Position numbers and translations under genes: made by a program
Source of the DNA: JASFEQ01 sp050122535
GTDB taxonomy: Bacteria > Desulfobacterota > DSM-4660 > Desulfatiglandales > HGW-15
Length of the DNA: 28,477 bases
Direction of reading: 5' to 3'
NCBI GenBank assembly: GCA_050122535.1
Contig: JASFIT010000007.1
Span: forward strand, 1-28,477
Shown: positions 7,524 through 15,363 of the stretch, piece after piece
How positions within the stretch are numbered: the first letter of the stretch is position 1
How the letters are laid out: every line of letters starts with the position of its first letter
Notes under the pieces: generated by a model
The model's input: the letters and a program-made list of their open reading frames with translations, nothing else
The model's database searches: none
What the model was told of the DNA's origin: nothing

Positions 7524-8363
7524 ATGTTTGAAATCCTGAAACGACAGGAAATGGCCGACGGGACGGTGGTCCTCAATGAAATCAGCGCACCTAAGATCGC
7601 AAAAAAAGCGAAACCAGGCCAGTTCGTTATCCTGAAGGCCAATGAGACGGGGGAGCGCATCCCTCTTACCATGGCCGATACAAATGCCAAGAAAGGAACA
7701 CTCACTGTTATTTATCAAGTGGTGGGCAAATCCACGGCCCTTTTCAAAGCCCTCCAGGTGGGAGACCGTTTTCAGGACGTTATAGGCCCCCTAGGAAAGC
7801 CCACACACCTGGAAAAAGTGGGCACGGTCGTCTGCGTAGGCGGTGGTACGGGCGTGGCAGTCATCCATCCCATTACCCGTGGCCTGAAGGAGATGGGTAA
7901 CCACGTGATTGCCATCATTGGCGCCAGAACCAAGGACCTGCTCATCCTGGAGGACAAAATGAAGGCCGCCTCTCATGAACTCCACGTCTGCACCGACGAT
8001 GGCTCCTACGGGCACCATGGATTTGTCACAGATGTTCTCAAAGAGGTGCTGGAAAAGGAAGATGTGAAGCTCGCGGTGGGCATCGGTCCGGTCCCCATGA
8101 TGAAGTTCGTCAGTAAAATGACAGCAGAATACGAGGTGAAGACCTTAGTTAGCCTCAACTCAATTATGGTGGATGGTACGGGTATGTGCGGGTGCTGCCG
8201 CGTCAGTGTGGGTGGAAAGACCCAGTTTGCATGTGTGGACGGCCCCGAATTTGACGGACACCTGGTGGACTTTGACGAGCTGGGACAACGGCTCGATGCC
8301 TATAAACAAGAAGAGCAACGCGCTTACGAAAAGTATTTGCACGAGTGCCGGCTCGCTCAGTAG
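7524..8363 (+). CDS. nfnA: NfnA/SudB-like FAD and [2Fe-2S] subunit (ferredoxin-NADP reductase type)
   Basis: Small subunit of an NfnAB-type enzyme, a cytosolic flavin-based electron-bifurcating transhydrogenase linking NADH, NADPH and ferredoxin; the same family was first described as sulfide dehydrogenase SudB. The 279-residue protein has an FAD-binding barrel (IPLTMAD near 46-52), an NAD-binding lobe (CVGGGTGVAV, 104-113; GIGPVPMMK, 186-194) and a C-terminal [2Fe-2S] site with Cys222, Cys225 and Cys237. Asp217 may be the fourth ligand, since one Asp and three Cys are reported for Thermotoga NfnA. The ATG at 7524 is taken over an upstream in-frame start because GGAGG (7513-7517) precedes it by six bases. 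nfnB follows 66 bases on. The Nfn or Sud direction cannot be decided from sequence. Confidence 0.9.
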   Translation: MFEILKRQEMADGTVVLNEISAPKIAKKAKPGQFVILKANETGERIPLTMADTNAKKGTLTVIYQVVGKSTALFKALQVGDRFQDVIGPLGKPTHLEKVGTVVCVGGGTGVAVIHPITRGLKEMGNHVIAIIGARTKDLLILEDKMKAASHELHVCTDDGSYGHHGFVTDVLKEVLEKEDVKLAVGIGPVPMMKFVSKMTAEYEVKTLVSLNSIMVDGTGMCGCCRVSVGGKTQFACVDGPEFDGHLVDFDELGQRLDAYKQEEQRAYEKYLHECRLAQ

Positions 8364-8429
8364 GGCCCATACCAAATGGCCACAAAATCCTGAGCATGTT
8401 GACCAGAGACTGATTTGAGGGGATTTTTC

Positions 8430-9845
8430 ATGGCGGAAGAAAAGGCAAAGAAAAAGGAGAAAATACCCAGGCAACCCATGCCTGAGCAGAAACCCGAGGT
8501 ACGGAAGAGAAATTTTGATGAAGTCCCCCTTGGACTACCTGCGGAGCTTGCCGTTAAAGAGGCGGAACGGTGTCTACAATGCAAAAAACCCTCCTGCATG
8601 GCAGGGTGCCCTGTTGCCATAGATATTCCCGCTTTTATCCAACTTATCAAGGAGGGAGAATTTACCAAATCTATCCGGAAGATATGGGAAAGAAATGCCC
8701 TCCCCGCTGTCTGCGGCAGGGTCTGTCCCCAGGAAATCCAATGCGAAGGACTGTGCATCCTCGGCAAGAAGGGGGATCCGGTAGCCATCGGGAATTTGGA
8801 GCGTTTTGTGGCAGATCTTGAACGGGAGTTTGGGAAAGGAGACCTGCCTCCCAAGGCGGAGCCTACGGGGAAAAAGGTGGCCGTGGTCGGTTCCGGTCCG
8901 TCCGGTTTGACGGTTGCAGGGGATCTTATCCTCAAGGGCCATGATGTGACTGTGTTCGAGGCGTTCCACAAACCGGGCGGTGTCCTGGTATACGGTATTC
9001 CGGAGTTTCGGCTCCCCAAGGAGATCGTCTACTCTGAGGTGAACTATCTGGAACGCCTGGGTGTGAAATTGGAGTGCAACCTGGTAGTAGGCAGAACCGA
9101 AACCCTTGAAGAACTCCTCGAACAGGGTTATGACGCCGTTTACATTGGTGTGGGCGCAGGTCTGCCCCGTTTTTTGAACATTCCAGGAGAAAACCTCATC
9201 GGTATTTACTCCGCCAACGAATATCTCACCAGGGCCAACCTCATGAAGGCCTACCTCTTTCCGGACTACGATACCCCCATCGCACTTGGAAAGGACGTGG
9301 TCGTTTTTGGCGCTGGCAATGTGGCCATGGATTCTGCACGGACGGCCATGCGTCTCGGTGCGGATCGGGTCCGGATCGTCTATCGCCGCTCAAGGCAAGA
9401 GATGCCCGCCCGAGTGGATGAGATTCATCACGCCGAAGAAGAAGGCATAGAATTCTTCCTGCTTACTGCACCGACAAAATTCCTAGGCGATGGCGAGGGC
9501 CGTGTCACCGGGGTAGAGTGCCTTCAAATGGAATTGGGAGAACCCGATGAATCGGGCAGGCGTCGACCGGTGCCCGTTGAAGGCTCTGAGTTCCAATTGG
9601 AGTGCGACCTGGCTGTGATCGCCGTGGGTGCAGGGGCAAATCCCTTGTTGACCCAAACCACTGAAGGTCTAGAGTTGAACAAATGGGGCTACATTATAGC
9701 CGATCCAGAAACGGGCAAAACCACTAAGAAGGGCGTCTGGGCCGGTGGAGATATCGTTACCGGGCAGGCCACGGTGATCTTGGCCATGGGCGCAGGACGA
9801 CTGGCTTCTGATTCTATACACAAGTACCTCACGTGGGGGTGGTAG
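8430..9845 (+). CDS. nfnB: NfnB/SudA-like large subunit (GltD-family FAD, two [4Fe-4S])
   Basis: Large subunit of the same complex, in the family of the NADPH-dependent glutamate synthase small chain. The 471-residue protein has two [4Fe-4S] motifs in its first 110 residues (Cys48, 51, 56, 60 and Cys95, 99, 105, 109), an FAD-binding Rossmann motif VGSGPSG (about 159-165), an NADPH lobe with VFGAGNVAMD (about 293-302), and a closing FAD motif WAGGDIVTGQATV. In bifurcating NfnAB this subunit holds the bifurcating FAD and reduces ferredoxin. The start is ATG 8430 with GAGGGG seven bases upstream; TTG 8415 is in frame but overlaps that site. A strong terminator follows at 9985. No glutamate synthase large subunit is adjacent, which favours the Nfn/Sud role over GltD. 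Confidence 0.9.
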   Translation: MAEEKAKKKEKIPRQPMPEQKPEVRKRNFDEVPLGLPAELAVKEAERCLQCKKPSCMAGCPVAIDIPAFIQLIKEGEFTKSIRKIWERNALPAVCGRVCPQEIQCEGLCILGKKGDPVAIGNLERFVADLEREFGKGDLPPKAEPTGKKVAVVGSGPSGLTVAGDLILKGHDVTVFEAFHKPGGVLVYGIPEFRLPKEIVYSEVNYLERLGVKLECNLVVGRTETLEELLEQGYDAVYIGVGAGLPRFLNIPGENLIGIYSANEYLTRANLMKAYLFPDYDTPIALGKDVVVFGAGNVAMDSARTAMRLGADRVRIVYRRSRQEMPARVDEIHHAEEEGIEFFLLTAPTKFLGDGEGRVTGVECLQMELGEPDESGRRRPVPVEGSEFQLECDLAVIAVGAGANPLLTQTTEGLELNKWGYIIADPETGKTTKKGVWAGGDIVTGQATVILAMGAGRLASDSIHKYLTWGW

Positions 9846-9850
9846 AATGT

Positions 9851-9910
9851 GAATTCGGAGTTCGGAGTGCGGAATTCGGAATAAGGAATTTGGCGTTTGG
9901 AGTTTGGAAT
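9851..9910. repeat. Iterated GGAGTTCGGA-like motif
   Basis: About six imperfect copies of an 8-11 base unit of the type TTCGGAG/TTTGGAG in tandem directly after nfnB. Such low-complexity iterations are typical non-coding filler in deltaproteobacterial intergenic DNA. No coding sense on either strand. Confidence 0.65.
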
Positions 9911-9984
9911 GCTGACCCTCGAAATCTCCTGTTGAAGCGAAATTCTGTTCTTGCTCAAAGCTCTCGTTGAAGCATTCCATTCCT

Positions 9985-10018
9985 AAAGGACGGCCTTCTG
10001 GCCGTCCTTTATTTTTTT
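9985..10018 (+). terminator. Strong intrinsic terminator after nfnAB
   Basis: Perfect 11-base arms (AAAGGACGGCC at 9985-9995, GGCCGTCCTTT at 10000-10010), a TTCT loop and the tail ATTTTTTT. It terminates plus-strand transcription. Its right edge overlaps the TAA stop of the convergent orn gene (10009-10011). The minus-strand side has no T run beyond TTT, so it is mainly one-directional. Confidence 0.92.
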
Positions 10019-10548
10019 GGCAGGAATATCTTTTCCCGGTAATATTTGAGTTCGTTAATGGATTCCCTAATGTCGCTCAGGGCCAGGTGGTTTTTTTGCT
10101 TCGGATAGGGAGCAAGTGAGGGATACCACCTTCTGACCAACTCTTTGATGGAACTCACATCAATGTTCCTATAGTGGAGAAACGCTTCGAGGCGGGGCAT
10201 ATGCTTGATCAAGAATCGGCGATCCTGCCAAACGGAATTTCCGCAAAGGGGAGATTTCCCCTGCTTGCAATGCCTGGAGAGAAATTCCAGCGTCTCGTGT
10301 TCAGCGCTTTGGCAGTCATGGGGCGAGGCTTTTGCACGATCTAACAGCCCAGACTTTTTGTGATGGGCCCTGCTCCATTGGTCCATGGTCTTGAAGACTT
10401 GCTCCGGATAGTTTATGGCGATGTTGGGACCTTCCGCAACAATCTCGAGCCCATCGTCCGTGACAACACTGGCGATCTCTAGGATGAAGTGCTTTTCAGC
10501 ATCCAGTCCGGTCATTTCCAGGTCTATCCAGATGAGTTTACTCGCCAA
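10009..10548 (-). CDS. orn: Oligoribonuclease (DEDDh 3'-5' exoribonuclease)
   Basis: Degrades RNA oligonucleotides of two to five residues, including the pGpG made from cyclic-di-GMP, to mononucleotides in the cytosol. The 179-residue length matches Orn. The DEDDh residues are all visible: Asp9 and Glu11 (WIDLEMTGLD), Asp109 (SVWQDRRFL), His154 and Asp159 (KNHLALSDIRES), with spacing like E. coli Orn. The start appears to be TTG at 10548; GGGG eight bases upstream is the only weak ribosome site. Its stop codon lies inside the stem of the convergent nfnAB terminator. Orn is best known from beta- and gammaproteobacteria and actinobacteria. Confidence 0.93.
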   Translation of the reverse strand: MASKLIWIDLEMTGLDAEKHFILEIASVVTDDGLEIVAEGPNIAINYPEQVFKTMDQWSRAHHKKSGLLDRAKASPHDCQSAEHETLEFLSRHCKQGKSPLCGNSVWQDRRFLIKHMPRLEAFLHYRNIDVSSIKELVRRWYPSLAPYPKQKNHLALSDIRESINELKYYREKIFLPKK

Positions 10549-10570
10549 GTCAAAACCCCAAGTCGTCCAA

Positions 10571-10685
10571 TTTGGAATATTGGAATACTGGAATGTTGGA
10601 AGATTGGGTTATGAGAACATTGAACACCTTCTAGATGGTTTTTTCCGTTCTTGTCCCCATTATTCCATCATTCCACTATTCCATG
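10571..10685. repeat. Inverted pair of iterated TTGGAATA-type motifs
   Basis: The left part (10571-10608) has four copies of a TTGGAATA/CTGGAATG-like unit; the right part (10659-10685) has three copies of its reverse complement (ATTCCATCATTCCACTATTCC). About 50 bases separate them, so the transcript could fold back. The element lies upstream of orn and non-coding filler is the simplest view. Confidence 0.65.
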
Positions 10686-10867
10686 TTAGTCCGAAAATTG
10701 AGAGCAACGGGTGAGTCCCATAATCATGCCTGATAGAAAGAACCCCGAGACAGCAATCGTGTGGCAATATATGGGAAAGGGATTTGAGAGTCAAAAGAAA
10801 AGCTTATTTGCGGGAAACGAGAGTTGTGTCACAGAAGTACTTTGCATAGCTAGGTCGTACACGAAGG

Positions 10868-11083
10868 GTCATTGCGAGCCCTTCGATTTCCTCAGGGTAA
10901 ACTCCGCGAAGCAATCTCCTCTTGCGTAAGTTTGCGGTGTGCCCTAGCCTTTATGAAATTGCGGAGCCTGTTCCAAGCCAGGTATTTTCTAAGAAAGCAC
11001 ACCGACAATATATAAGATTGCTTCGCCCCTGACTCTATGGGGGCTCGCAATGACGGGCGAGGAATCTCTCTCCTCGCAATGAC
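10868..11083. repeat. Nested inverted repeat built from TCATTGCGAG...GCGAAGCAATCT elements
   Basis: Left half (10868-10942) holds three blocks in order: TCATTGCGAGCCC, GCGAAGCAATCT and CGGTGTGC. The right half (10997-11053) holds the exact reverse complements in mirrored order: GCACACCG, AGATTGCTTCGC and GGGCTCGCAATGA. A short third copy (GCGAGGAATC...TCCTCGCAATGAC) ends at 11083. The dyad centre is near 10966. The single block resembles REP-like palindromes widespread in proteobacteria; the paired arrangement resembles a BIME or a small non-autonomous element. The rest of the 690-base gap (10549-11238) holds the TTGGAATA repeat, a candidate promoter and no convincing gene. Confidence 0.75.
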
Positions 11084-11150
11084 TTTGTTGTTTTTCGGTA
11101 TTATACAAGTTATTTATGAGTCGTCACACTTGACGTTGCTGAGAAAACGT

Positions 11151-11179
11151 TTGATATCCGGTTTATTTCCCACTATAGT
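11151..11179 (+). promoter_or_regulatory. Good sigma70 promoter for the DUF362-NapHG operon
   Basis: TTGATA (11151-11156), 17-base spacer and TATAGT (11174-11179); five of six match the -10 box. Transcription would start near 11186, about 50 bases before the DUF362 start codon. Confidence 0.6.
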
Positions 11180-11238
11180 AGTATTAATTTAAACGGAAGC
11201 GGAAAGAAAGCAAGGTAGAGAAAAGAGGTTATTTTGTG

Positions 11239-12186
11239 ATGAATATGAATCAACCTATGACCAGAAGAGACAGCCTGAAAAGGCTGCTCCAAATATCTGG
11301 CACTGCCGCGGCCGCCACTGTGACGGGCTGGTCTTTGCACGGTCACGGATCGGTCTGGGCCAAGAGTGAAGAGAAAAAATTTATTGTTGAAGGTCTGGGG
11401 CAAACCAAAGGATATGCAGTCAAGGAATTGACCGAAAAGGTTTTTGAGGCGGCGGGGGGCATTACACGTTTTGTATCAAGAGGGGACGTGGTGGTGATCA
11501 AACCCAATTTCTCCTGGGCCAGACGTCCTGATCTGGCCGCAACCACCAATCCGGAGGTCTTGGAGAGCGTCATTGAACTCTGCTTCAACGCAGGGGCAAA
11601 AAAGGTCAGGATTGCTGATAATACCATCCATGAGGCGAGGCGTTGTTTTGCCATCACGGGTGCGGGGATGGTGACCAAAAAGACAAATGCAGACCTTATC
11701 TACCCCAGGTCCTCCCTGATGAAGAGGATGAAAATCCGTGGTCACCGTCTGGATGTTTGGCCCGTATTCGTTCCTTTGGTGGAGGCTGACAAGGTGATCA
11801 ACCTGCCGGTGGCAAAGGATCATGCCTTGAGCATCCTGACCCTTGGTATGAAAAACTGGATAGGGGCTGTGGGAGGCAGAAGAAACGTACTTCACCAGGA
11901 CATTCACCAGACGATTGTGGATTTGGCCCAGTTCTTTAAACCTGCTGTGACCTTGATCGATGCGACCAGGATCATGACTAAGAATGGGCCATCCGGTGGA
12001 AGCCTTTCCGATGTTGCAATGAAGCATACCCTAATCCTGAGTGACGACCCGGTTGCTGCGGATGCCGTGGCCGCAATGCTCTTCGACCGTCGCCCAGAAC
12101 AAATCGGTTTTATTAGGTTGGCGCAAAAGCGGAATCTTGGCACCCATGACCTTCAGCAACTGAATCAGAAAAAGGTGGTCCTTTGA
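11239..12186 (+). CDS. Tat-exported DUF362 protein
   Basis: A 315-residue protein. The N-terminus has a twin-arginine motif (MTRRDSLKRLLQ, Arg9-Arg10) followed by an Ala-rich hydrophobic stretch and a likely cleavage site near SVWAKS, so export of a folded protein is expected. The body matches DUF362: VVIKPNFSW, TTNPEVLESVIELC, ADNTI, INLPVAKDHALSILTLGMKNWIGA, and a final SDDPVAADAVAAML. DUF362 proteins often occur with or fused to iron-sulfur domains and their chemistry is unsettled. This copy has no ferredoxin domain, which is supplied by the next gene. The stop overlaps the next start by four bases (translational coupling). GTG 11236 and ATG 11245 are alternative starts; GAGG lies at 11225. 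Confidence 0.85.
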   Translation: MNMNQPMTRRDSLKRLLQISGTAAAATVTGWSLHGHGSVWAKSEEKKFIVEGLGQTKGYAVKELTEKVFEAAGGITRFVSRGDVVVIKPNFSWARRPDLAATTNPEVLESVIELCFNAGAKKVRIADNTIHEARRCFAITGAGMVTKKTNADLIYPRSSLMKRMKIRGHRLDVWPVFVPLVEADKVINLPVAKDHALSILTLGMKNWIGAVGGRRNVLHQDIHQTIVDLAQFFKPAVTLIDATRIMTKNGPSGGSLSDVAMKHTLILSDDPVAADAVAAMLFDRRPEQIGFIRLAQKRNLGTHDLQQLNQKKVVL

Positions 12187-13811
12187 AGGCAAAACATCTG
12201 GTCTGGATTAGGAGAATTAGTCAAACGTTTTTTCTACTCCTCTTTCTTGTTCTCCTCATAGAAAGCCGTCTTCCCCAGGATGTCTATCTGAAATATTCCA
12301 CGCTTCTCACTACCGAGGTGGACCTTAGAATTGGCTGGCCTGTAAAATTTTTCTTTCAACTGGATCCCTTGATCTGGCTCTCATCCCTAATTTCCGGACA
12401 TCACCTCATCTCAGGGTTCTGGTGGGCACTCGGACTGCTTTTGCTAACCCTTTTCCTGGGCAGGATCTTCTGTGGTTTCATATGCCCTTTGGGAACTATC
12501 CATCATGTGGTGAGCCGCATTAAACCCTCTCTCAAAGGGGAGCGCATGGTGAGGGCAAACCTGAAGACACCCAGCCAAAAAGTGAAGTACTTCCTCCTCA
12601 TCACCCTGATACTGGCTGCCATCATCGGCCTCAATCTAGTGGGTCTCATGGACCCCATATCCCTGCTCTTTCGTTCCCTCGCTCTGGCCATTTTTCCCGG
12701 CTTAGGCGTGGGCCTTAAGGAGCTCTTCGATGCAATGGCCAATAGCGACACCAAGACCTTGAACCTATTGAGTCACACGGCTGAGGTTTTGGTCTCTCCT
12801 GTCTTTGGATACGGTTATCAAGCCTATAAAACGGCCTGGGTCATGGGACTTATCTTTCTCATCATTCTGTTCCTCAACCGGATCAGGCCCCGTTTTTGGT
12901 GTCGCACACTATGTCCTCTTGGGGCTCTGTTAGGTCTATGCGCTAGGGTGAGCATTCTGAGGCTGGAAAAGGATTTTGAAAAGTGCACGGATTGCAAACG
13001 CTGCACCAAGAGCTGTCAGGGGGCCGCCTCGCCCATACCGGGGCAGGATTGGGAGAACGCCGAGTGCGTTGTCTGCTTCAATTGCTTCAATGCCTGCCCT
13101 GAAGATGCCCTTTCCTTTAAATTGAGATGGTTACGCCAACTGAACAAAAGACCGGATATGGGACGGCGCGCGGTGCTCGGTGGACTGGCGGCCGGTTTTT
13201 CCCTGCCCCTGTTGGGAAGACTGGACGGCCAGGTGCACAAGGTCTCAGACCCCCGGTTGATCAGGCCGCCCGGCTCTTTGCCCGAAGGGGATTTTCTGAG
13301 GCTCTGCCAACGATGCGGTCTCTGCATGAAGGTCTGTCCTACGAATGTGATCAATCCTACCCTTGCGGAGGCGGGCATGGCTGGGTTTTGGACACCCCAT
13401 CTCATTATGATACAGGGATACTGTGAATATACGTGTACCCTGTGCGGAAGTGTCTGCCCAACGGGTGCCATCAAGGAGATCTCTGTCAGAGAGAAGATTG
13501 ATCGGCCCATCCTTATTGGTTCCGCTTATTTGGATAGGGGGAGGTGCCTCCCATGGTCAGGTAATGCGCCCTGCATTGTCTGTCATGAACATTGCCCCAC
13601 CTCTCCAAAGGCCATCTTTCTGCGCAATGAAATTGTGCCCGGGCCCGACGGCAAACCCTTGTCTGTTCAATTGCCTTATGTGGATCTGAAGAAATGTGTG
13701 GGATGTGGTATATGTGAATTCAAATGCCCGGTCAAAGGGCGGCCCGCCATAAGGGTCATCGCGGCAGGGGAGTCGCGATCCCTGAAAAACCAGATCTTGC
13801 TGGGGTTTTGA
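12183..13811 (+). CDS. NapH-NapG-like fusion: membrane quinol-oxidase-type iron-sulfur protein with Tat-like ferredoxin half
   Basis: A 542-residue protein. The first half (1-315) resembles NapH: transmembrane segments near 15-28, 80-95, 136-155, 158-178 and 217-232, the two CxxxCP motifs (Cys97/Cys101 and Cys240/Cys244), then two 4Fe-4S motifs (Cys268, 271, 274, 278 and Cys295, 298, 301, 305). A twin-arginine segment (GRRAVLGGLAAGFSLPLL, Arg328-329) then starts a NapG-like half with four further motifs near 375-385, 414-425, 455-471 and 505-515. NapGH normally are two genes that pass electrons from menaquinol to periplasmic reductases. TTG 12183 overlaps the DUF362 stop, with AGGTGG upstream. 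It probably serves the exported DUF362 protein as electron donor or acceptor (inference). Confidence 0.85.
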   Translation: MKAKHLVWIRRISQTFFLLLFLVLLIESRLPQDVYLKYSTLLTTEVDLRIGWPVKFFFQLDPLIWLSSLISGHHLISGFWWALGLLLLTLFLGRIFCGFICPLGTIHHVVSRIKPSLKGERMVRANLKTPSQKVKYFLLITLILAAIIGLNLVGLMDPISLLFRSLALAIFPGLGVGLKELFDAMANSDTKTLNLLSHTAEVLVSPVFGYGYQAYKTAWVMGLIFLIILFLNRIRPRFWCRTLCPLGALLGLCARVSILRLEKDFEKCTDCKRCTKSCQGAASPIPGQDWENAECVVCFNCFNACPEDALSFKLRWLRQLNKRPDMGRRAVLGGLAAGFSLPLLGRLDGQVHKVSDPRLIRPPGSLPEGDFLRLCQRCGLCMKVCPTNVINPTLAEAGMAGFWTPHLIMIQGYCEYTCTLCGSVCPTGAIKEISVREKIDRPILIGSAYLDRGRCLPWSGNAPCIVCHEHCPTSPKAIFLRNEIVPGPDGKPLSVQLPYVDLKKCVGCGICEFKCPVKGRPAIRVIAAGESRSLKNQILLGF

Positions 13812-13833
13812 TGCATTTGGGGTGAGTTTTTTC

Positions 13834-13882
13834 TTGAAATTTATCATTTTGTGTGGATAATTAATCATTATTGATATATAAT
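13834..13882 (+). promoter_or_regulatory. AT-rich promoter region of purB
   Basis: TTGAAA (13834-13839), 16-base spacer and GATAAT (13856-13861) form a good pair, five of six at each box. A second perfect TATAAT (13877-13882) has TGGATA 17 bases upstream. This 194-base gap is clearly richer in A and T than its surroundings. A small TCTCTT/AAGAGA hairpin lies near 13930-13945. Confidence 0.5.
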
Positions 13883-14005
13883 TCTGTATATTTGGAAATT
13901 TCAGGCCATTTTCTCTTTCCCTTCTCTTCTCTTAGCCAAGAGAGGCGACTGCGAGCTATAATTGCTTACAACCTGTCATGCAGTCCATGATACAAGGGGC
14001 ATAAC

Positions 14006-15298
14006 ATGATTACCCGATATACACGCCCCGAAATGGGCCGGATCTGGAAAGACAAGAATCGATTTTCCAAGTGGCTTCAGGTGGAAATATTAGCCTGCGA
14101 GGCCATGGCAGAGGAGGGTCTGATCCCCAAGCAGTCCCTTGACACGATAAAAAGAAGAGCCAGCTTCTCTGTGGACCGGATTCTGGAGATCGAGCAGGTG
14201 ACCAAGCACGATGTTATCGCCTTTCTCACCAACGTGGCAGAGTATGTGGGCCCGGACTCACGGTATATCCACCTTGGCCTCACCTCTTCAGACATCCTGG
14301 ATACCAGCTTCGCCCTCTTGCTCAAGGAGGCCATGACCTTGATTATCCATGATGCAGAAGCATTCATGGAGGTTATCAAAGAGAGGGCCCAGGAACACAA
14401 ATACACGATCATGATCGGGCGCTCCCACGGCATACACGCCGAACCCATAACATTTGGACTCAAGCTGGCCGTCTGGTATGCGGAGATGAAACGAAATCTC
14501 CAGAGGCTCAAAGGGGCCCTTGAGGTCATTAGCTGTGGAAAACTTTCAGGAGCTGTGGGGACTTTTGCCAATGTTTCTCCAAAGATTGAGGCCTATGTCT
14601 GTAAAAAACTCGGCCTTAAACCCGCAGAAATCTCCACGCAGATCACGCAGCGTGACCGTCACGCCCAGTATTTTACAGCCCTGGCCATTCTTGCCGGGAC
14701 CTTGGAGAAGATCGCCGTGGAGATTCGCCATCTGCAAAGAACGGAGGTCCTTGAGGCGGAAGAGTCATTTGAAAAGGGACAGAAGGGCTCATCAGCCATG
14801 CCCCACAAGAAAAACCCCATTGGATCTGAGAATATCTCAGGTCTTGCCCGCCTCGTCCGAACCAATTCGCTGGCTGCTATGGAAAACATGGCTCTCTGGC
14901 ATGAAAGGGATATTAGCCATTCCTCGGTGGAAAGGGTTATTGGACCCGATAGCACCATTCTCATAGATTACATGCTCCACCGTCTCAGCCGGATCATAAA
15001 AAACCTGGTGGTCTATCCCGACCGAATGCGTGAAAACCTGAATAGGTTGAGGGGGCTCATATTCTCCCAGCAGATCCTGATGCGGCTGGCCGCTCTGGGG
15101 CTGAAAAGAGAAACAGCTTATGAGATGGTTCAGAGGAATGCCCTAAAAGTTTGGGATACGGACAGGGATTTCAAGACCCTTCTTCTGGAGGACGATGAGA
15201 TAAGAGAACACCTAACCGAAGACGCCTTAGAAGAAATATTCAATATTGACTACCACCTTAAACATGTGGAGGACATCTTCGAAAGGGTTTTTACATAG
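14006..15298 (+). CDS. purB: Adenylosuccinate lyase
   Basis: Fumarate-releasing lyase acting twice in purine synthesis: SAICAR to AICAR, and adenylosuccinate to AMP. The 430-residue length fits the short bacterial type. The family signature GSSAMPHKKNP lies at 261-271 and carries the catalytic serine of the mobile loop; His141 in GRSHGIHAEP is the catalytic histidine, and KHDVIAF (67-73) and TSSDILDT (93-100) are the other conserved blocks. The start is ATG 14006 with AAGGGG about eight bases upstream. Three cell-wall genes follow 65 bases downstream on the same strand and may be read through from purB, as no terminator is seen between. Confidence 0.97.
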   Translation: MITRYTRPEMGRIWKDKNRFSKWLQVEILACEAMAEEGLIPKQSLDTIKRRASFSVDRILEIEQVTKHDVIAFLTNVAEYVGPDSRYIHLGLTSSDILDTSFALLLKEAMTLIIHDAEAFMEVIKERAQEHKYTIMIGRSHGIHAEPITFGLKLAVWYAEMKRNLQRLKGALEVISCGKLSGAVGTFANVSPKIEAYVCKKLGLKPAEISTQITQRDRHAQYFTALAILAGTLEKIAVEIRHLQRTEVLEAEESFEKGQKGSSAMPHKKNPIGSENISGLARLVRTNSLAAMENMALWHERDISHSSVERVIGPDSTILIDYMLHRLSRIIKNLVVYPDRMRENLNRLRGLIFSQQILMRLAALGLKRETAYEMVQRNALKVWDTDRDFKTLLLEDDEIREHLTEDALEEIFNIDYHLKHVEDIFERVFT

Positions 15299-15363
15299 GA
15301 AGCTCGATGAGGCTTGTTCTCGTTAGCCATAGAATAAGGGGCCGGCACGAAGAGGTTTAAACA

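Noticed and set aside
8430..9845. Assignment as glutamate synthase small subunit (GltD)
   Set aside because: Same fold family, but the gene is paired with an NfnA/SudB-type subunit and no glutamate synthase large subunit is nearby, so the Nfn/Sud role is favoured.
10711..10929. Plus-strand 72-residue open frame in the long gap before the DUF362 gene
   Set aside because: Its second half runs through the TCATTGCGAG repeat element, composition is not protein-like and there is no ribosome site. Treated as non-coding.
10868..11083. Possible insertion sequence in the 10.5-11.2 kb gap
   Set aside because: No transposase frame and no target duplication seen; the structure is explained by paired REP-like elements.
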